Below, piece by piece: positions 40,847 to 52,526 of a DNA stretch of 64,000 bases (within the stretch, counting starts at the first letter, position 1; every line of letters starts with the position of its first letter). Position numbers and translations under genes: made by a program. The DNA lies in contig CM065691.1 of the NCBI GenBank assembly GCA_017654935.2, positions 27,589,937-27,653,936 of the forward strand, given 5' to 3'. The notes beneath the pieces were generated by a model. It ran no database searches. It was not told where the DNA came from and worked only from the letters and a program-made list of their open reading frames with translations. The stretch comes from Phymorhynchus buccinoides. Taxonomy: Eukaryota > Mollusca > Gastropoda > Neogastropoda > Raphitomidae.

Positions 40847-42596
40847 GTTTCTCAGCTACACACACCCTTTTTCTATTCCTCCCCCCGTCACTTTAATTGC
40901 ACCCCGCCAGTTCACAGAAACACCGATTGTAATCGGCATTATCTCTTTCATACCCGGTTTGCCTTCCTTGTCGGCTAGCTTGTGACGCTGACATCACAAT
41001 CGTTGCCCTTTGAAGTATTCTTGACACGTGCCATTCGCAGTTGTAGGAATGTAGGCATGTGAGGATGGCATAATATGTAGCGTCGTCTCGTGACTTGTTG
41101 ACTGCTACTAACCAATCATAGGCCCTCGGGTGTTTAAAATTAAAGGGAGATAGGTAGTGGGAGACAAACCGCCTAAACATTCTCTTGCTCACAAGACTAC
41201 CAAAACCTGGCTGAAGCAACACTGGAGAATCAACCTCTCTAACTGCCAGTCATATTAGCCCAACTCGTGAGTACTAATTGAATAAGGCAGTTGTATAAAA
41301 TATGTGATTGAGATTTGTTTTGGTTTGATTCTATTTTTTATCTAGATCCTATGTTCCATGATGAATAAGGAGTAGATGTGTCAGTGAAAAGAATTGGTAA
41401 ACATGCTGTTCTAATTATGTGCACTTATTATGTTTGTGTGTGATTTTTGACTTTAACTCTTTTTGGGACAAGAACGGGATTCTATGCCTACTAACCCTTT
41501 TGTTTATTTTTAGTAGAAAATCCCTTGGTTGCAACCTTGCAACTTTTCATAACACTCCTTTCCAAGTGTTGGACTGAGAGTGATGTTTGCTGGCTTGTGT
41601 TACTGAATCATATCAGTTGATTCCAGTACACATGTCATGTGTTGTTTCAGTTTGACAACTGGAACTCTTGTCATAGTGCTATTGTACAAGGGCAGCCTTC
41701 TAGCCGGTTGGGATCCACTAATTCCCTGCCGGCTGAAGCCCCTTATCTCTAATCCATAGAGATCTACACCCACCTTCTCCTGTGATTATCAGCAGGGCAT
41801 CGTGGTCAGGAGGCATCATCCCTGACTCACAAGCATCAAGACGGGGCCGCCGCAAAGACGCCACCGCACCAAGAATCCACGAGGAGACCACGCCTGAGCC
41901 GTGCCATCCCGCGACGCCGCAACCGGAACGACTGGGAGCTACTCTACACCAAAGAGCAAGCCTAGTCACCCCAGCACTCGCCGATCCCTATGGAGGAACT
42001 TGACAACAGCTAAGTCCATAGGACCACGCAAATCATTTGAACTTTCCTCGGGACACTGAAGATAATTAGCGACCCTTCCGGCTTGGGGCCTAACCTTCTA
42101 GAAAAGAGAAAAGTCTTGTAAATCCTTTCGGATTTCATATGTTTTTCATTCATATTTTGTTTTGGCGTCATTGAGCTGCTTTATTCTTATTGCTGCATAA
42201 TCTTATGCAGATTTGTGAGTAAATAAAATACAAGTGTACAAATAATTCTGAACCCTTTTGTCAGACTGATGAGAGTGGAAGTTTTGTAATTTTCATGTAA
42301 AACCCTACTTCTCTCTATCTGCCATGTAGAGCAAACTACCACTTGTATTTCATTCAATCATACGAGCCAGAACCCGGGCACAAATATAAATTTATTAGAT
42401 GAAAAGGGGCCGGGAAAGTTGCTCACCTCCCACACCCTAGAGAAGTGGGCTAAAGGCAAATTTTATTTGAAAATGTAACATACTAAGTCTTCCCTAGCGA
42501 CTTCGTATTTAACCCATTCCCTCGTCACACACGTGGGACCTCGAAAGACTTAGGTGTTCAGACCATAACTCATAAGGTCTAATGTATTGAGTACTA
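40847..42596 (+). other. Unassigned, partly GC-rich region with a polyA-like signal
   Basis: 41690-42050 is more GC-rich and less repetitive than its surroundings and has an open frame at 41782-42003 without a recognised domain. An AATAAA lies at 42222-42227. A donor-like CTCGTGAGTACT at about 41264 could mean a non-coding transcript or part of an LTR. I cannot decide between these. Confidence 0.3.
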
Positions 42597-42745
42597 GGTA
42601 TTATAGTCACAGAGGTGTCTGTGAAATTCGGGTTGCTCCCACCTGGAGAGCCCGTCGCAGCCAGAGGCGTGCCACCCAATTTAAAACAAAAAATTTGCAT
42701 GTGATTTTTGTGTGACTGATAAGGAAGGAAAGGAGGGAGAATGCA
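42597..42745 (-). mobile_element. 5'-truncated SINE
   Basis: Minus-strand match to the 3' 145 bp of the SINE at 31563-31925, including TCCAGGTGGGAGCAACCCGA and GTGACTATAATACCTA. Confidence 0.75.
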
Positions 42746-42799
42746 GCAGTCGCCTGGAGATTAGTTAGGTTTCCGTGCAGCTTTTCCCTCAGTGGTGTT

Positions 42800-44140
42800 G
42801 GGTCTATGGTAGATTTTAATCTGTTCACAGAATGTCAACATGGGTTCAGGACAGGGCGTTCTTGTATGACCCAGTTGTTAGATGTGATGGACGATTTTAC
42901 CCAACTTTTAGAGGAAAAAGAGGCATTTGATATCATTTACTTAGATTTTAGAAAGGCCTTTGATTCTGTGCCGCACGAAAGGCTACTTCTTAAACTGGAA
43001 GCTTACGGGATAACAGGAAACATATTAACGTGGGTTAAAAACTTTCTGAAGGGAAGATCTCAAAGAGTGCGGGTGGGAACAAAACAGTCTTCTAGCACTG
43101 ATGTTTTAAGTGGTATTCCCCAGGGTAGCATCCTGGGCCCAGTACTTTTTACAGTTTTTATAAATGATCTCCCAGAAGACATACAAAGTGCATGCAAGAT
43201 ATTTGCAGATGATACTAAAGTGTATAATCGTTCCCAAAATTCAGATGTACTGCAAAACGATATTAACAGACTCATAGAATGGTCAGAGAAGTGGAATTTA
43301 TATTTTAACGCAGGAAAATGCAAGGTTATGCACGCGGGGTACAATAATCCAAGTAAAGGATATGAAATTACTCATGGCTCATCTAAGCATGTTTTAGATA
43401 CTTGTACAGAGGAGAAGGACCTAGGGGTTATATTTGATTCAAAACTCAAATTTGATAAGCACATCACAACAGCGATAAATAAAGCCAGTAGGATGCTGGG
43501 CTTGATCAGAAGGAGTTTTAAAAACTTAAATAAAGAGGTGTTCATAAATCTTTACAAATGTTTAATACGGCCTCATCTTGAGTATGGCAATATAATTTGG
43601 AATCCCTTTCTTAAACGACAGTCCAGTGCAATTGAGAAGGTACAGAGGAGAGCAACCAAACTGATAAAATCCATGAAAAATTTGGATTATGAGGACAGGC
43701 TAAGTAAATTAGACTTGCCATCTTTAAAATACAGAAGACTAAGGGGAGATTTGATAAATGTTTACAAGATTCTTCAAGGCACTGACAATACTAACAAAGG
43801 CTTGTTTCACTTGTCTAACGAAATAAGAACCCGTAATAGTGAACTTAAGATCCTAACCAGGTACAGCAGAACTAACATTAGAAAAAAACTTTTTTTCTAA
43901 CAGAGTCACCCAATATTGGAACCTCCCTGCACATACTAAACTGGCCTCAGATACTAACAAATTCAAAAACCTCCTTGACAGTGATCCAAAAATTGCCCTG
44001 TTAAAGTACATCCATGATTAGTGCATCAATATGGATGCTAAAAACCGCCACAGCAATTGCCAAACTCTAACCAAAAGGAAGGACGCATCGAGAGGCTGCA
44101 AGGCCTGGTCGTCCAAATACCTGACCTGACCTGACCTGGC
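42800..44140 (+). mobile_element. 5'-truncated CR1-like LINE
   Basis: Begins abruptly at the reverse transcriptase domain and ends, about 120 bp after the stop, in tandem CTGACC repeats (44121-44139), a microsatellite-type 3' end used by CR1-group LINEs. The endonuclease and ORF1 are missing. Confidence 0.8.
42806..44021 (+). pseudogene. CR1-like LINE reverse transcriptase, near-intact with one frameshift
   Basis: An open frame runs 42806-43900 (364 residues) and covers the palm and thumb: CQHGFRTGRSC, IIYLDFRKAFDSVPHERL, SGIPQGSILGPVLF, KIFADDTKVYN (catalytic ADD), EEKDLGVIFDSKLKFDKHI, and then the CR1-type thumb LIRPHLEYGNIIWNP and QRRATKLI. It polymerises cDNA on the nicked target in non-LTR transposition. 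At 43881-43897 a run of seven A and seven T changes the frame. The next frame continues with NRVTQYWNLP and ends KYIHD at 44021, as in relatives. Apart from this one-base shift and loss of the 5' half, it is well preserved, so it is young. Confidence 0.85.
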
Positions 44141-44672
44141 CACATTTCTTGTCTGGGGACATTGTGGACTGGGCAATGTTGAAGAACATGCTCTACATTC
44201 AAGAGGTCTGCTCCACATGGGCATGCTTCGGTCTCTCTAATTCTAAATTTGCTGAACGAACTATGACTTATCTGTATTAATTTTAAAAATCGGGACTTTA
44301 CTGGTTTCGTACTGCCTCCGGGCATTGCCTCCAGTATTGTATCCCACCATATTTGTATTTACAAATGTCCCATACGTGTCTGATTCAACCAAGAGGACGT
44401 AAAACTCCATTTTCTCTCTAAATTTGCTGAAAAGGTGGACACGAAGTCTGCTGTGCCCTGTTCTCAGCCTGATTAGGATGACCTGGTCCGTTCTGCTGAG
44501 CTTGTGGTAGGGATCAGCCATGGTTAAATTTTGGATGGTGCTGTTTCCATTTCTTATGGGACAGGTCTTTTCCTCGGAATAGTAGACCTGTCTGTCCTCT
44601 TGTTCCAGCTGCCCTCCCTCCTTTGCCAGCCTGTCCGCCTGCTCATTGCCATGGATCCAATCTGGTAGCTAA
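44141..44672 (-). pseudogene. RNase H end of another LINE, interrupted
   Basis: Minus-strand frames carry WIHGNEQADRLAKEGG (RNase H GNExAD signature), then TDQVILIRLRTGHSRL, and after an interruption ETEACPCGADLLNVEHVLQ with a Cys/His cluster. This order is typical of the C-terminal RNase H and post-RNase H region of Jockey/I-type LINEs. A retroposon at 44257-44416 splits the frame. The 3' end is cut by the CR1-like element tail at 44140. Confidence 0.72.
44257..44416 (-). mobile_element. Retroposon copy with 15-bp target-site duplication
   Basis: Minus-strand copy of the family at 22413-22645, flanked by TCTAAATTTGCTGAA at 44242-44256 and 44417-44431. It inserted into LINE RNase H sequence, so the pre-insertion site can be inferred. 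Confidence 0.82.
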
Positions 44673-44731
44673 AATCAATAAAATATTGGGAGGTAACCAC
44701 GCAAATAATTTTTTTGTTCTGGGAGAAAGAA

Positions 44732-44835
44732 GGTGTGTGTGTGTGTGTGTTACAGTGTGTGTGTGTGTGTTACAGTGTGTGTGTGCTACAGTGTGTGTGC
44801 GTGTGCGCGCGCGTGTGTGTGTATGTGTGTGTGTT
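44732..44835. repeat. GT microsatellite with TACAGT interruptions
   Basis: GTGTGTGTGTTACA is repeated three times, then a GT/CG run. Confidence 0.85.
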
Positions 44836-45842
44836 AAAACCAGATTTACTGTAAATGTATAAATTGATTTTGAAACAATGCATGCACGAAATTACACACT
44901 CACATCTTTCGACCTCTGCAAACATTGAAGCATCAGAAGAAGGACATTTTATTTTGCTTTATGACAGTTATCGTACAAATATGTACAGATTAATTCTTAG
45001 TTTAAGTCCTCGGCAAACAGCTACAGACAAAATGCAAGACTCAAAGTTTAGGAAATAGTCATGTCAATGACAGCTTGCACCAAAGAACAAGAAATCGTTC
45101 CAAAACAAAAGGTGACATTCAAAGACATAATTTTTAGCTCAATAACAATTAATGCTTTAAACAACTTAACAATTACATCTTAAGCTTGATAGACAAAAAA
45201 GATTAAAATCAAGACCAGATCAGAGGATCTATGATTTTCATAACTGACAAAAATACATTAAATGTTTAGAAACAACCTTTCTTCCATCTTACTCTACCAT
45301 CCTCCGCTTTCAAACATGGGTGCAACTACACAAAATGAAAAAAAAAGAAAGGCCGGGGTCCAGGGCTAATGTCCCCCTGCAGCTGAAGAAAAAATTGATT
45401 TTTGAAGGTATTTTAGTTTGCTTTTTCCACAATTTATACAAATGCTTATTTTAAAGTGCTTGAAAAATACAGTAGACACACAAAGATCTTGTTTGACAAA
45501 TTTAAAAAAAAGGAACTTCCCTTTCTGGTAAAATTCAAAAACAGAAAATCATTGTACACCAGGAAAAGTTGCACCCATGTTCAAATAGTATTACACTCAC
45601 GTCATTCTTGTAAATGAAAAGATTCTAATTTTCATTTTAACAGCAGCCTACTGTGTGAACATTTTCTCGCATTTCTGTAGCTAGACTTCAGCCCGCCCCC
45701 CCTTAATTAGCAAACTTAATCCAGTTCATGCACCTTTTATGAAGTGACACTACATTAATGATACTCGTAAACAATAAAATAAAAAAAAGAAGTGTCTGCA
45801 AGTATGATAAATATGTGATGGGTGAATGCAGCTCACAAACAA
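44836..45842. other. No gene seen
   Basis: AT-rich sequence without recognisable frames or repeats. Confidence 0.4.
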
Positions 45843-46234
45843 CTACCGTAAAAACTGGACTATAAGACGCACCTGTATATAAGCCGCATCCCTTAAATTG
45901 AGAAAATATTAGGTATTTATTCACATATAAGCCGCACCAGTTTATAAGCCGCAGAGAAAATTGTATGTGCACAAAGCAACACAAATATAGAAATTCTCCT
46001 ATCAGAACATGAGTATTTAATGTTCTCAGATACTTTAAACATGAGATTTGAATCTGTTGATTACCAAAACCAGTTCTGAGTTAAACAGGCTAAAGAATGT
46101 GGCCAGAAACAGATGTAATCAAACTGATAAATGTAGAATGGAAAAAAATCCACTGATAAACCGCATCAGTCTATAAGCCGCATGGAAGAAAGTTGAGGAA
46201 AAAAGTAGCGTCTTATAGTCCGCATTTTATGGTA
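45843..46234. mobile_element. ACTATAAGRCGCACC TIR element
   Basis: Left TACCGTAAAAACTGGACTAT and ATAAGCCGCATC; right ATAAGCCGCATGG and CTTATAGTCCGCATTTTATG. The phrase ATAAGCCGCA recurs four times internally. About 390 bp, no transposase. Confidence 0.65.
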
Positions 46235-46960
46235 TTTGTCTGCAAGTATAATAAATATAAAACAACTATTTGCAAAAATGAGACAACATGATAAACTTAC
46301 GTCTTCACATCCCTAATTAAGGCAGATGAATACTGAGAGCACCGGATATTGTCATAAAGCTTACTCCTACTTCGAAAATCAAACACATTTTAGAAGAAGA
46401 TCTTAACAACTTCATGCAAGAAAACAAACAAATAAATCATGTTCCCAAAGACACAGCCAGTGTGGATTATAACGAAGCTCACTGTTCTCACTACAGTTGT
46501 CATTGGATTCCACCCAAACCGGACCAGTTACATCATTATTCTAACAATGGTCACTCCCAGGGCAGCTCAGAAAGAATCCACCTCAAAGATCCAACCGATC
46601 CCACTAATTCGCTGATTCATTGCATACTTTGTTCTTGAGCGCATAGTGTCTTTCTAACAAGTTCTTTATTATTCAGACAAGCACAGAAAAAAATTATAAC
46701 ATTGCGGGGAATAAAGACAAACAACGAGCATTTGAAGAGATTGCAGACTTAAAAAACAAAATTTTATGTTGTGATTTTTAATAAGGCAGACGAGTAGTCA
46801 CACCAAAAATGCATCATTGACCGCACAATTTTAAAGAGTTCTACAAGCATACTTTTGATAAAACATTCCTGCGTCTGAATGACAATCCATTCTTTGTCTT
46901 TAGTAATATAAGTATTGTTTAGTATCTTTAGTAATGTATCTTTCTGTGATTTCTGAATGT
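46235..46960. other. No firm gene
   Basis: A short plus-strand frame at 46414-46638 has no domain or splice context. Otherwise AT-rich. Confidence 0.4.
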
Positions 46961-46964
46961 TTAA

Positions 46965-47200
46965 CCCTTTCGCTGCCAGCCGTTTTTCAGCCAAAAAATA
47001 CCCTTAAGCTTAACTGGGTAGAGAAAACAAAATCTGCAATATTGTGAATTCCTCCGTAACATGTATAGCATTAGGCCTATCCTTACCTCCCAAAATTAAG
47101 AAAATAGAGTCTTTGGATAACAGGCCCTGATTTGATGCCTTTCAGTGACATGGGTGTTAAACCATTGTGGCGCATAAATGCGACATTGGCGGTGAAATGT
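46965..47200 (-). mobile_element. piggyBac-like MITE, eighth copy
   Basis: TTAA at 46961-46964 and 47201-47204. Left TIR CCCTTTCGCTGCCA. The right tip is mutated (GAAATGT instead of GAAAGGG). Confidence 0.8.
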
Positions 47201-47204
47201 TTAA

Positions 47205-47597
47205 TTCTACATTATGTTATTGGGATCATCAATGTTGTGTTCTGCACCTGAATGAAATTTCTCTGTTAATGAAACGTTTCCCAGGGACCAGGGCCGATAC
47301 ACTAGCCCTCAACACTGAAGAAACAATAGACAAATTAACCTTAGCTGAGAGTCATAACCAAGGGAGAGTTCATAATCAGCCCTTTCAACCATGCCCATAA
47401 CTATGATGTTATATTATTCATTATGAAATACAGTACAAGGATAAAAAGACCATAGAGAGTAAGAATAACATCAGCGAACATCAATTAAAAAAATTAAGAA
47501 AATAAAGTGAAAGAATGCGACACAAAAGAGATCACAATCAGAGAATTTTGAGAAAGATGGAAAACAGGTTGTGCATGTAGATGCCTCATACTGGTAA
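47205..47597. other. No gene seen
   Basis: A plus-strand frame runs from the MITE end to 47400 without a recognisable domain. The rest is AT-rich. Confidence 0.4.
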
Positions 47598-48372
47598 TTT
47601 CAGTTGTATTGAGAGATCTTACAGAGTCCTTTCAGGTGGTTACGGTATTTTACGAACTATAAGGCGCACTTGATTATAAGGGTTAGACGCACACCCCAAA
47701 TTTCAACAAAATTCAGATTTTGCAGCGTACTAGTAATTTCGGTAAAGGTAAAGATGTGCCACCCCCCCCCCCCCCCCCCCCCCCCCCCCTGCATTTCTCA
47801 GTTAATTGTATTTTTCCATTTTTGCCTTTCTTACCATACATAAAGCTGTATTTTAGGAACATTTTCAGCTAATTCTCTTTTTGGAATACAAACCCTAACT
47901 CTAACCCTAGCCCTAAACCTAACCCTACCCCCCACTATGTACTGCAGTACACCGCAATTTCTCACAGTTGTGGTTCGTTGCATTTTTCCGTCTTATAGGG
48001 TGGGGGGTAGGGTTAGGGTTAGGGCTAGAGTTAGTATTCCAAAAAGGTTATTAGCTAAAAATGTTCCTAAAATACAGCTTTATGTATGGTAAGAAAGGCA
48101 ACAACGGAAAAATACAATTAACCGAGAAATGTAGGGGGGTGGCATATCTTGACCGTTACCGTAATTTCAATTGTATTGAGAGAGCTTACAGAGTCCTTTC
48201 AGATGGCTACGGTATTTTATGGACTATAAGGCGCACCTGATTATAAGGGTTAGGCGCACCCCCCAAATTTCAACAAAACTCAGATTTTGTTATTATATTT
48301 TCTTATTCTTTTATTAGTCATACTATAAGGCGCAGGGAAAAACATATCGCCTTATCGTCCGTAACATATGGT
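47598..48372. mobile_element. Compound TIR element with internal foldback
   Basis: A segment of about 125 bp (TCAGTTGTATTGAGAGATCT, CTACGGTATTTTA, ACTATAAGGCGCAC) occurs at 47605-47725 and again at 48170-48290. Between them lies a foldback. The right copy continues to an inverted end CTTATCGTCCGTAACATATG. Confidence 0.6.
47744..48165. repeat. Foldback with poly-C arm and telomere-like repeats
   Basis: The arms AAAGCTGTATTTTAGGAAC and CAAACCCTAACTCTAACC are mirrored by GTTCCTAAAATACAGCTTT and GGGTTAGGGTTAGGGCTAG. The left arm carries about 29 C in a row (47762-47789) where the right arm has only GTAGGGGGGTGG. The centre is about 47940-48000. Confidence 0.75.
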
Positions 48373-49000
48373 ATATTCATGAAGTGATCACTCGATGTAT
48401 GTACTAATGGTAGAATTCTAAGATAAAGAGCTTTATAATGTAGCCACTAACATAGTCTGGTGGTCGGTTTTTTCTTTGAACTTTAGATAAAAAATTAAAA
48501 ATTAAGCAAACTAACGAAAACAATCAAACCATATATCACCTACATGTTTTAGCCTAAATTGGTTAAGAGGGAAATGAAGATCATTGTTAGTAATTCTAAC
48601 TACGTTTAGCATTCATTTATTCAATTCGATCATTTTGAAAATTTCACACCATCAGCAGTTAACCAAATTAATCCACAAATAAAGCTTGAAAGTGATGGAA
48701 AAAGAAACGCACACACAACGTACAAAGCATTCAAAATTGAACATTATTTTCATGACTGAATCTCTTGACTCGCTATCATCACGATTCAATGACACATTTT
48801 ACATGACAATTACCTTGCCATATTTCCACCCTCATATTATGAACTAAAAATAGTTGCAAACTGTGTAAATGTGTCAGTAAAATTGCAAGCTGGCGTGTGT
48901 GTACGAGTAAACTTTTGCACTAACACATAAAAACGTGTCAATGGACACCAATAATCATGTGTGTTAAATGAGTGTTTATTACCCTCCACAACCATGGTTT
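48373..49000. other. No gene seen
   Basis: AT-rich sequence, nothing recognised. Confidence 0.4.
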
Positions 49001-49078
49001 GGTGTGTGTGTGTGTGTGTGTGTGCCTGTGTGTGCGTGCGCTGTGTGTGTGTGTGTGTGTGTGTGGTGCGTATGCGTA
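49001..49078. repeat. GT microsatellite
   Basis: Two GT runs separated by GCCTGTGTGTGCGTGCGCTG. Confidence 0.88.
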
Positions 49079-49149
49079 TGCGCTATTTATTGTTTATTTA
49101 TTCTGATTTAGGTGCTTTATAAATAGTGTACTGTTGGGTGAACGAGTTA

Positions 49150-49440
49150 GTATGAAAGATGGTTGAAAGCGCACTGAGATGTGCAGCAAGAAATGCGCTC
49201 TATAAATATTATATATTATTATTATTATGTGTGTGCAGCGAAACGACGCGCGCGCTCTGATTGGCTGGAACCTACAAGAAGTTGCAAGCGGCGGCTCAGA
49301 GATAGGATCGTTTTCTATCGCCCTACAACCCACAGCTGCAACCCTACAACCTTGTTGTAGGCTGCATGAAACTCTTGCAACCACAAAGTTGCAGGTACAA
49401 CTAGCAAAAGTTGCAGCGTGTGCCGAGCCCTTAATGACAA
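49150..49440. mobile_element. SINE-like end and TTGCAAC-rich repeat
   Basis: GAAAGCGCACTGAGATGTGC, then GCGCTCTATAAATATTAT and an ATT tail resemble 26940-27062. The next 190 bp repeat GTTGCAA/TTGCAAC and CTACAAC phrases on both strands, suggesting a degenerated foldback element. Confidence 0.5.
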
Positions 49441-49479
49441 GAAAGAATGACACTGCTCTTCTTTTTCTTCGATCACTCA

Positions 49480-49745
49480 GACAGTTTCCGGTCAATTATG
49501 AGCGTAGATGCGTCATGCTGCCGTTATGCGCCTAACTAAGAAATAGTTAGGCCCAGCAAGTCTGACTTCGGCTGGAGGAAATGTTTTTGAAAGTGTTTCG
49601 TGAAAAAAGCAGGAGAATGGACCGGTAAGGCAGAAAGATAGTAGATGACAGAAAGCAAAGGGAAAAGGCGGAGTCAAAGAGAGTGACAGATTAGAGGAAG
49701 TTACAAGCACAGAACTTCCAGAAGGTGGGGGAACTATTTATACAA
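49480..49745 (-). mobile_element. Dispersed repeat, inverted copy of 29410-29670
   Basis: Minus-strand match with GTTAGGCGCATAACGGCAGC and CTTCTGGAAGTTCTGTGCTT, diverged by several percent. Confidence 0.75.
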
Positions 49746-50050
49746 AGTGGTAGCCCCACGGGGGGGGGGCAGGGAGAATGACTGACACTACAATGACACA
49801 AGAACATCACACAATGAACATGAAACAAACAAAACATGCATTGAACTCATTATCTTTAAGCCACATCAACGTCACAGTTTTCTTTGTTATGGGCAGAATG
49901 TAACAGCGACAGCAACCAAAGTCACCACCATGCATAATAAAAAACATCACAGATAGAATCTGAACAAAGCATGATTTGCAGGCATGGTGAAAACATTTGT
50001 ACAGCAACAGCATGTTTCTTCTCCCCGCATGTGCACGAGGATTAAAAAAA
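49746..50050. other. No gene seen
   Basis: 305 bp without a recognisable feature apart from a short G run. Confidence 0.4.
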
Positions 50051-50208
50051 CTGGGCCTGTATTTCACATTGAGATAGCATGAGACTTAGCATGGTGCTAA
50101 CTTAGAAGCTCTTCCGATGTCCTATAGGATTTAATAGGACTTATGGAAGAGCTTCTAAGTTAGCATCATGCTAAGTCTCATGCTATCTCAACGTGAATAC
50201 AGGCCCAG
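50051..50208. mobile_element. 158-bp palindromic element
   Basis: Tips CTGGGCCTGTATTTCAC and GTGAATACAGGCCCAG. Arms of about 75 bp pair with few mismatches around the centre TAGGATTTAATAGGA. Likely a foldback MITE. Confidence 0.8.
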
Positions 50209-50620
50209 ATCACAATCATCGTTTATTTTATCAACAGGATTGTGCATGAATGAGGAAAGTACTGGTGTTGTCGTGAGTGGTTGCACAAATTAAATACATA
50301 ATCATGCAATCATTATATCTAGAAGTAGAACCTCTTCCAGACAACCTTCCCTATTATGGCTTTCTCGCTTTTATAAGTCAACTTCAATCAAAATGGTTGC
50401 TCTACTCTTATCATAAACATAACCTCATTGTGAACACCAATTGTAGTAGAGATTGCTTCAATTATGCTATCCCACGTATGGCAGACCAATGCTCCATCTA
50501 ATATGCATTATAATGGGCAATAATATCAACTAATTACCGAAAAGTGCACAAGAATGCCAGATTTGTCAGAATATTAGTTGAAATGATGTTTCAATGTACC
50601 TGCATCCTTACTGGGAACAA
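50209..50620. other. No gene seen
   Basis: AT-rich sequence, nothing recognised. Confidence 0.4.
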
Positions 50621-50640
50621 GAGAAAGGAGACCGACCAAC

Positions 50641-51297
50641 ACAGAGAGAGAGAAGGTGGGCGAGGGAAGAGATGACAAGAGGACAGAGAGAAAGAGAGAG
50701 AGGCCGACAGAGAGAGACAAAGACAGAGAGAGAAGGTGGGTGAGGGAAGAGATGACAAGAGGACAGAGAGAAAGAGAGAGAGGCTGACAGAGAGAGACAA
50801 AGACAGAGAGAGAAGGTGGGTGAGGGAAGAGATGACAAGAGGACAGAGAGAAAGAGAGAGAGGCCGACAGAGAGAGACAAAGACAGAGAGAGAAGGTGGG
50901 CGAGGGAAGAGATGACAAGAGGACAGAGAGAAAGAGAGAGAGGCCGACAGAGAGAGACAAAGACAGAGAGAGAAGGTGGGTGAGGGAAGAGATGACAAGA
51001 GGACAGAGAGAAAGAGAGAGAGGCTGACAGAGAGAGACAAAGACAGAGAGAGAAGGTGGGTGAGGGAAGAGATGACAAGAGGACAGAGAGAAAGAGAGAG
51101 AGGCCGACAGAGAGAGACAAAGACAGAGAGAGAAGGTGGGTGAGGGAAGAGATGACAAGAGGACAGAGAGAAAGAGAGAGAGGCCGACAGAGAGAGACAA
51201 AGACAGAGAGAGAAGGTGGGTGAGGGAAGAGATGACAAGAGGACAGAGAGAAAGAGAGAGAGGCTGACAGAGAGAGACAAAGACAGAAAGACAATTT
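50641..51297 (-). repeat. 80-bp minisatellite, eight units, inverted relative to 23293-24641
   Basis: AGAAGGTGGGTGAGGGAAGA recurs every 80 bp (50651, 50731, 50811, 50891, 50971, 51051, 51131, 51211). On the minus strand the unit is the 80-bp variant found only at the right end of the first array. Units differ mainly at GGCCGACA/GGCTGACA and GGGTGAG/GGGCGAG. Confidence 0.95.
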
Positions 51298-51363
51298 CCA
51301 ACCAGAAACAACGTTCTGTCATTTTCGGGAAAAGAATAAGTTTAGGATTTTTATTATTATACT

Positions 51364-51536
51364 TTCACAAAATTATATAATATTTTCACAAAATGTTATT
51401 ATATTTTCACATAATTATATTATAGTTTCACAAAAAATATGTTATATTTTCACAAAATTATGTTCTATTTTTGCAAAATTATATGTTCACAAAATTATAT
51501 ATTTTCACAAAATTATATTATATTTTCACAAAATGG
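51364..51536 (+). repeat. AT-rich tandem repeat, copy 2
   Basis: Same units as 26088-26260 with no visible change. Confidence 0.85.
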
Positions 51537-51952
51537 AAAGAAGCAGACTTTGAGATTCAGGGTCGTAAACATGACGAGGGTGTCTACAATGCAACTTTGC
51601 AGAGAGAAAAAAAACACCTAACATTATTTTTGTTTACATTACCATACATTGTGAAGTATACAATTCTGTCATGACTTTATGTGACGAATTACTTTGATCG
51701 ATTGTTACCACATTATAAATGGGAGCTGTACAATTAAATGATTTTCAATAGTATTGGGACACTTGCGCTGTCCTCAAATCCCTTTCTCCGAGAGAGAGAG
51801 AGAGAGATGTGCCTTGGGCCAGGCCTGCTGTGTAGAAATGGTAGCTACCCCCTCTGCTATCTAACAGGCATAATATGAGTGAGAAACAGACTGACAGAGA
51901 CAAAGACAGAGAGAGACATACTCACAGAGACAGAGAGACACTGGACAACTTT

Positions 51953-52002
<50 letters not shown>

Positions 52003-52299
52003 AGTTGACGGGATATTGACAGCTGTAATCAGTGATTCACAAACACCCGAAAGTCGGTTACAACGGGTGGATGAACGGACCAGATCACACAATAGTGTCA
52101 CGCCCTACCAATAAACCGCCTGTTATCTTTTTCAGTGTAAGAACACTAAAAACTATCTTATGGTGCAATCATCGTGTTTATTTTACTTTCTAATGATTCA
52201 TTATTTGTTTGCCTTTAATGTTCTTGTCATCAATGTAAAGCGCACTGAGCTCATATAAGAAAGAGCGCTATATAAATTATCATTATGATTATTATTATG

Positions 52300-52335
<36 letters not shown>

Positions 52336-52526
52336 TTTTTTTATATTTATTTTTATTTTTTTATTTTAAATTATTATTACGTCCCGTCAATAATTTTCAG
52401 AACTCTCACCAAACAGAAATAGTTTCTTCGTCTCTCAGGGAAAAAAAGTTTAAATTAAAAAATGAAAAAAAAAATGGAAAGAACAACCGTAACCCATGAA
52501 GCCAAAAGTCGCTTTCCCCCCTTTAT

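Noticed and set aside
40847..42596. Possible LTR retrotransposon or solo LTR
   Set aside because: I found an AATAAA and a unique GC-rich block but no TG/CA ends with a target duplication, no primer-binding site and no gag/pol homology.
46414..46638. 74-residue plus-strand frame
   Set aside because: No domain, no splice context, AT-rich neighbourhood.
49094..49495. 133-residue minus-strand open frame
   Set aside because: Overlaps a SINE-like tail and a TTGCAAC-rich repeat; no domain.
50574..51322. Three overlapping minus-strand frames of about 230-245 residues
   Set aside because: Same minisatellite as 23293-24641 in inverted orientation; not a gene.
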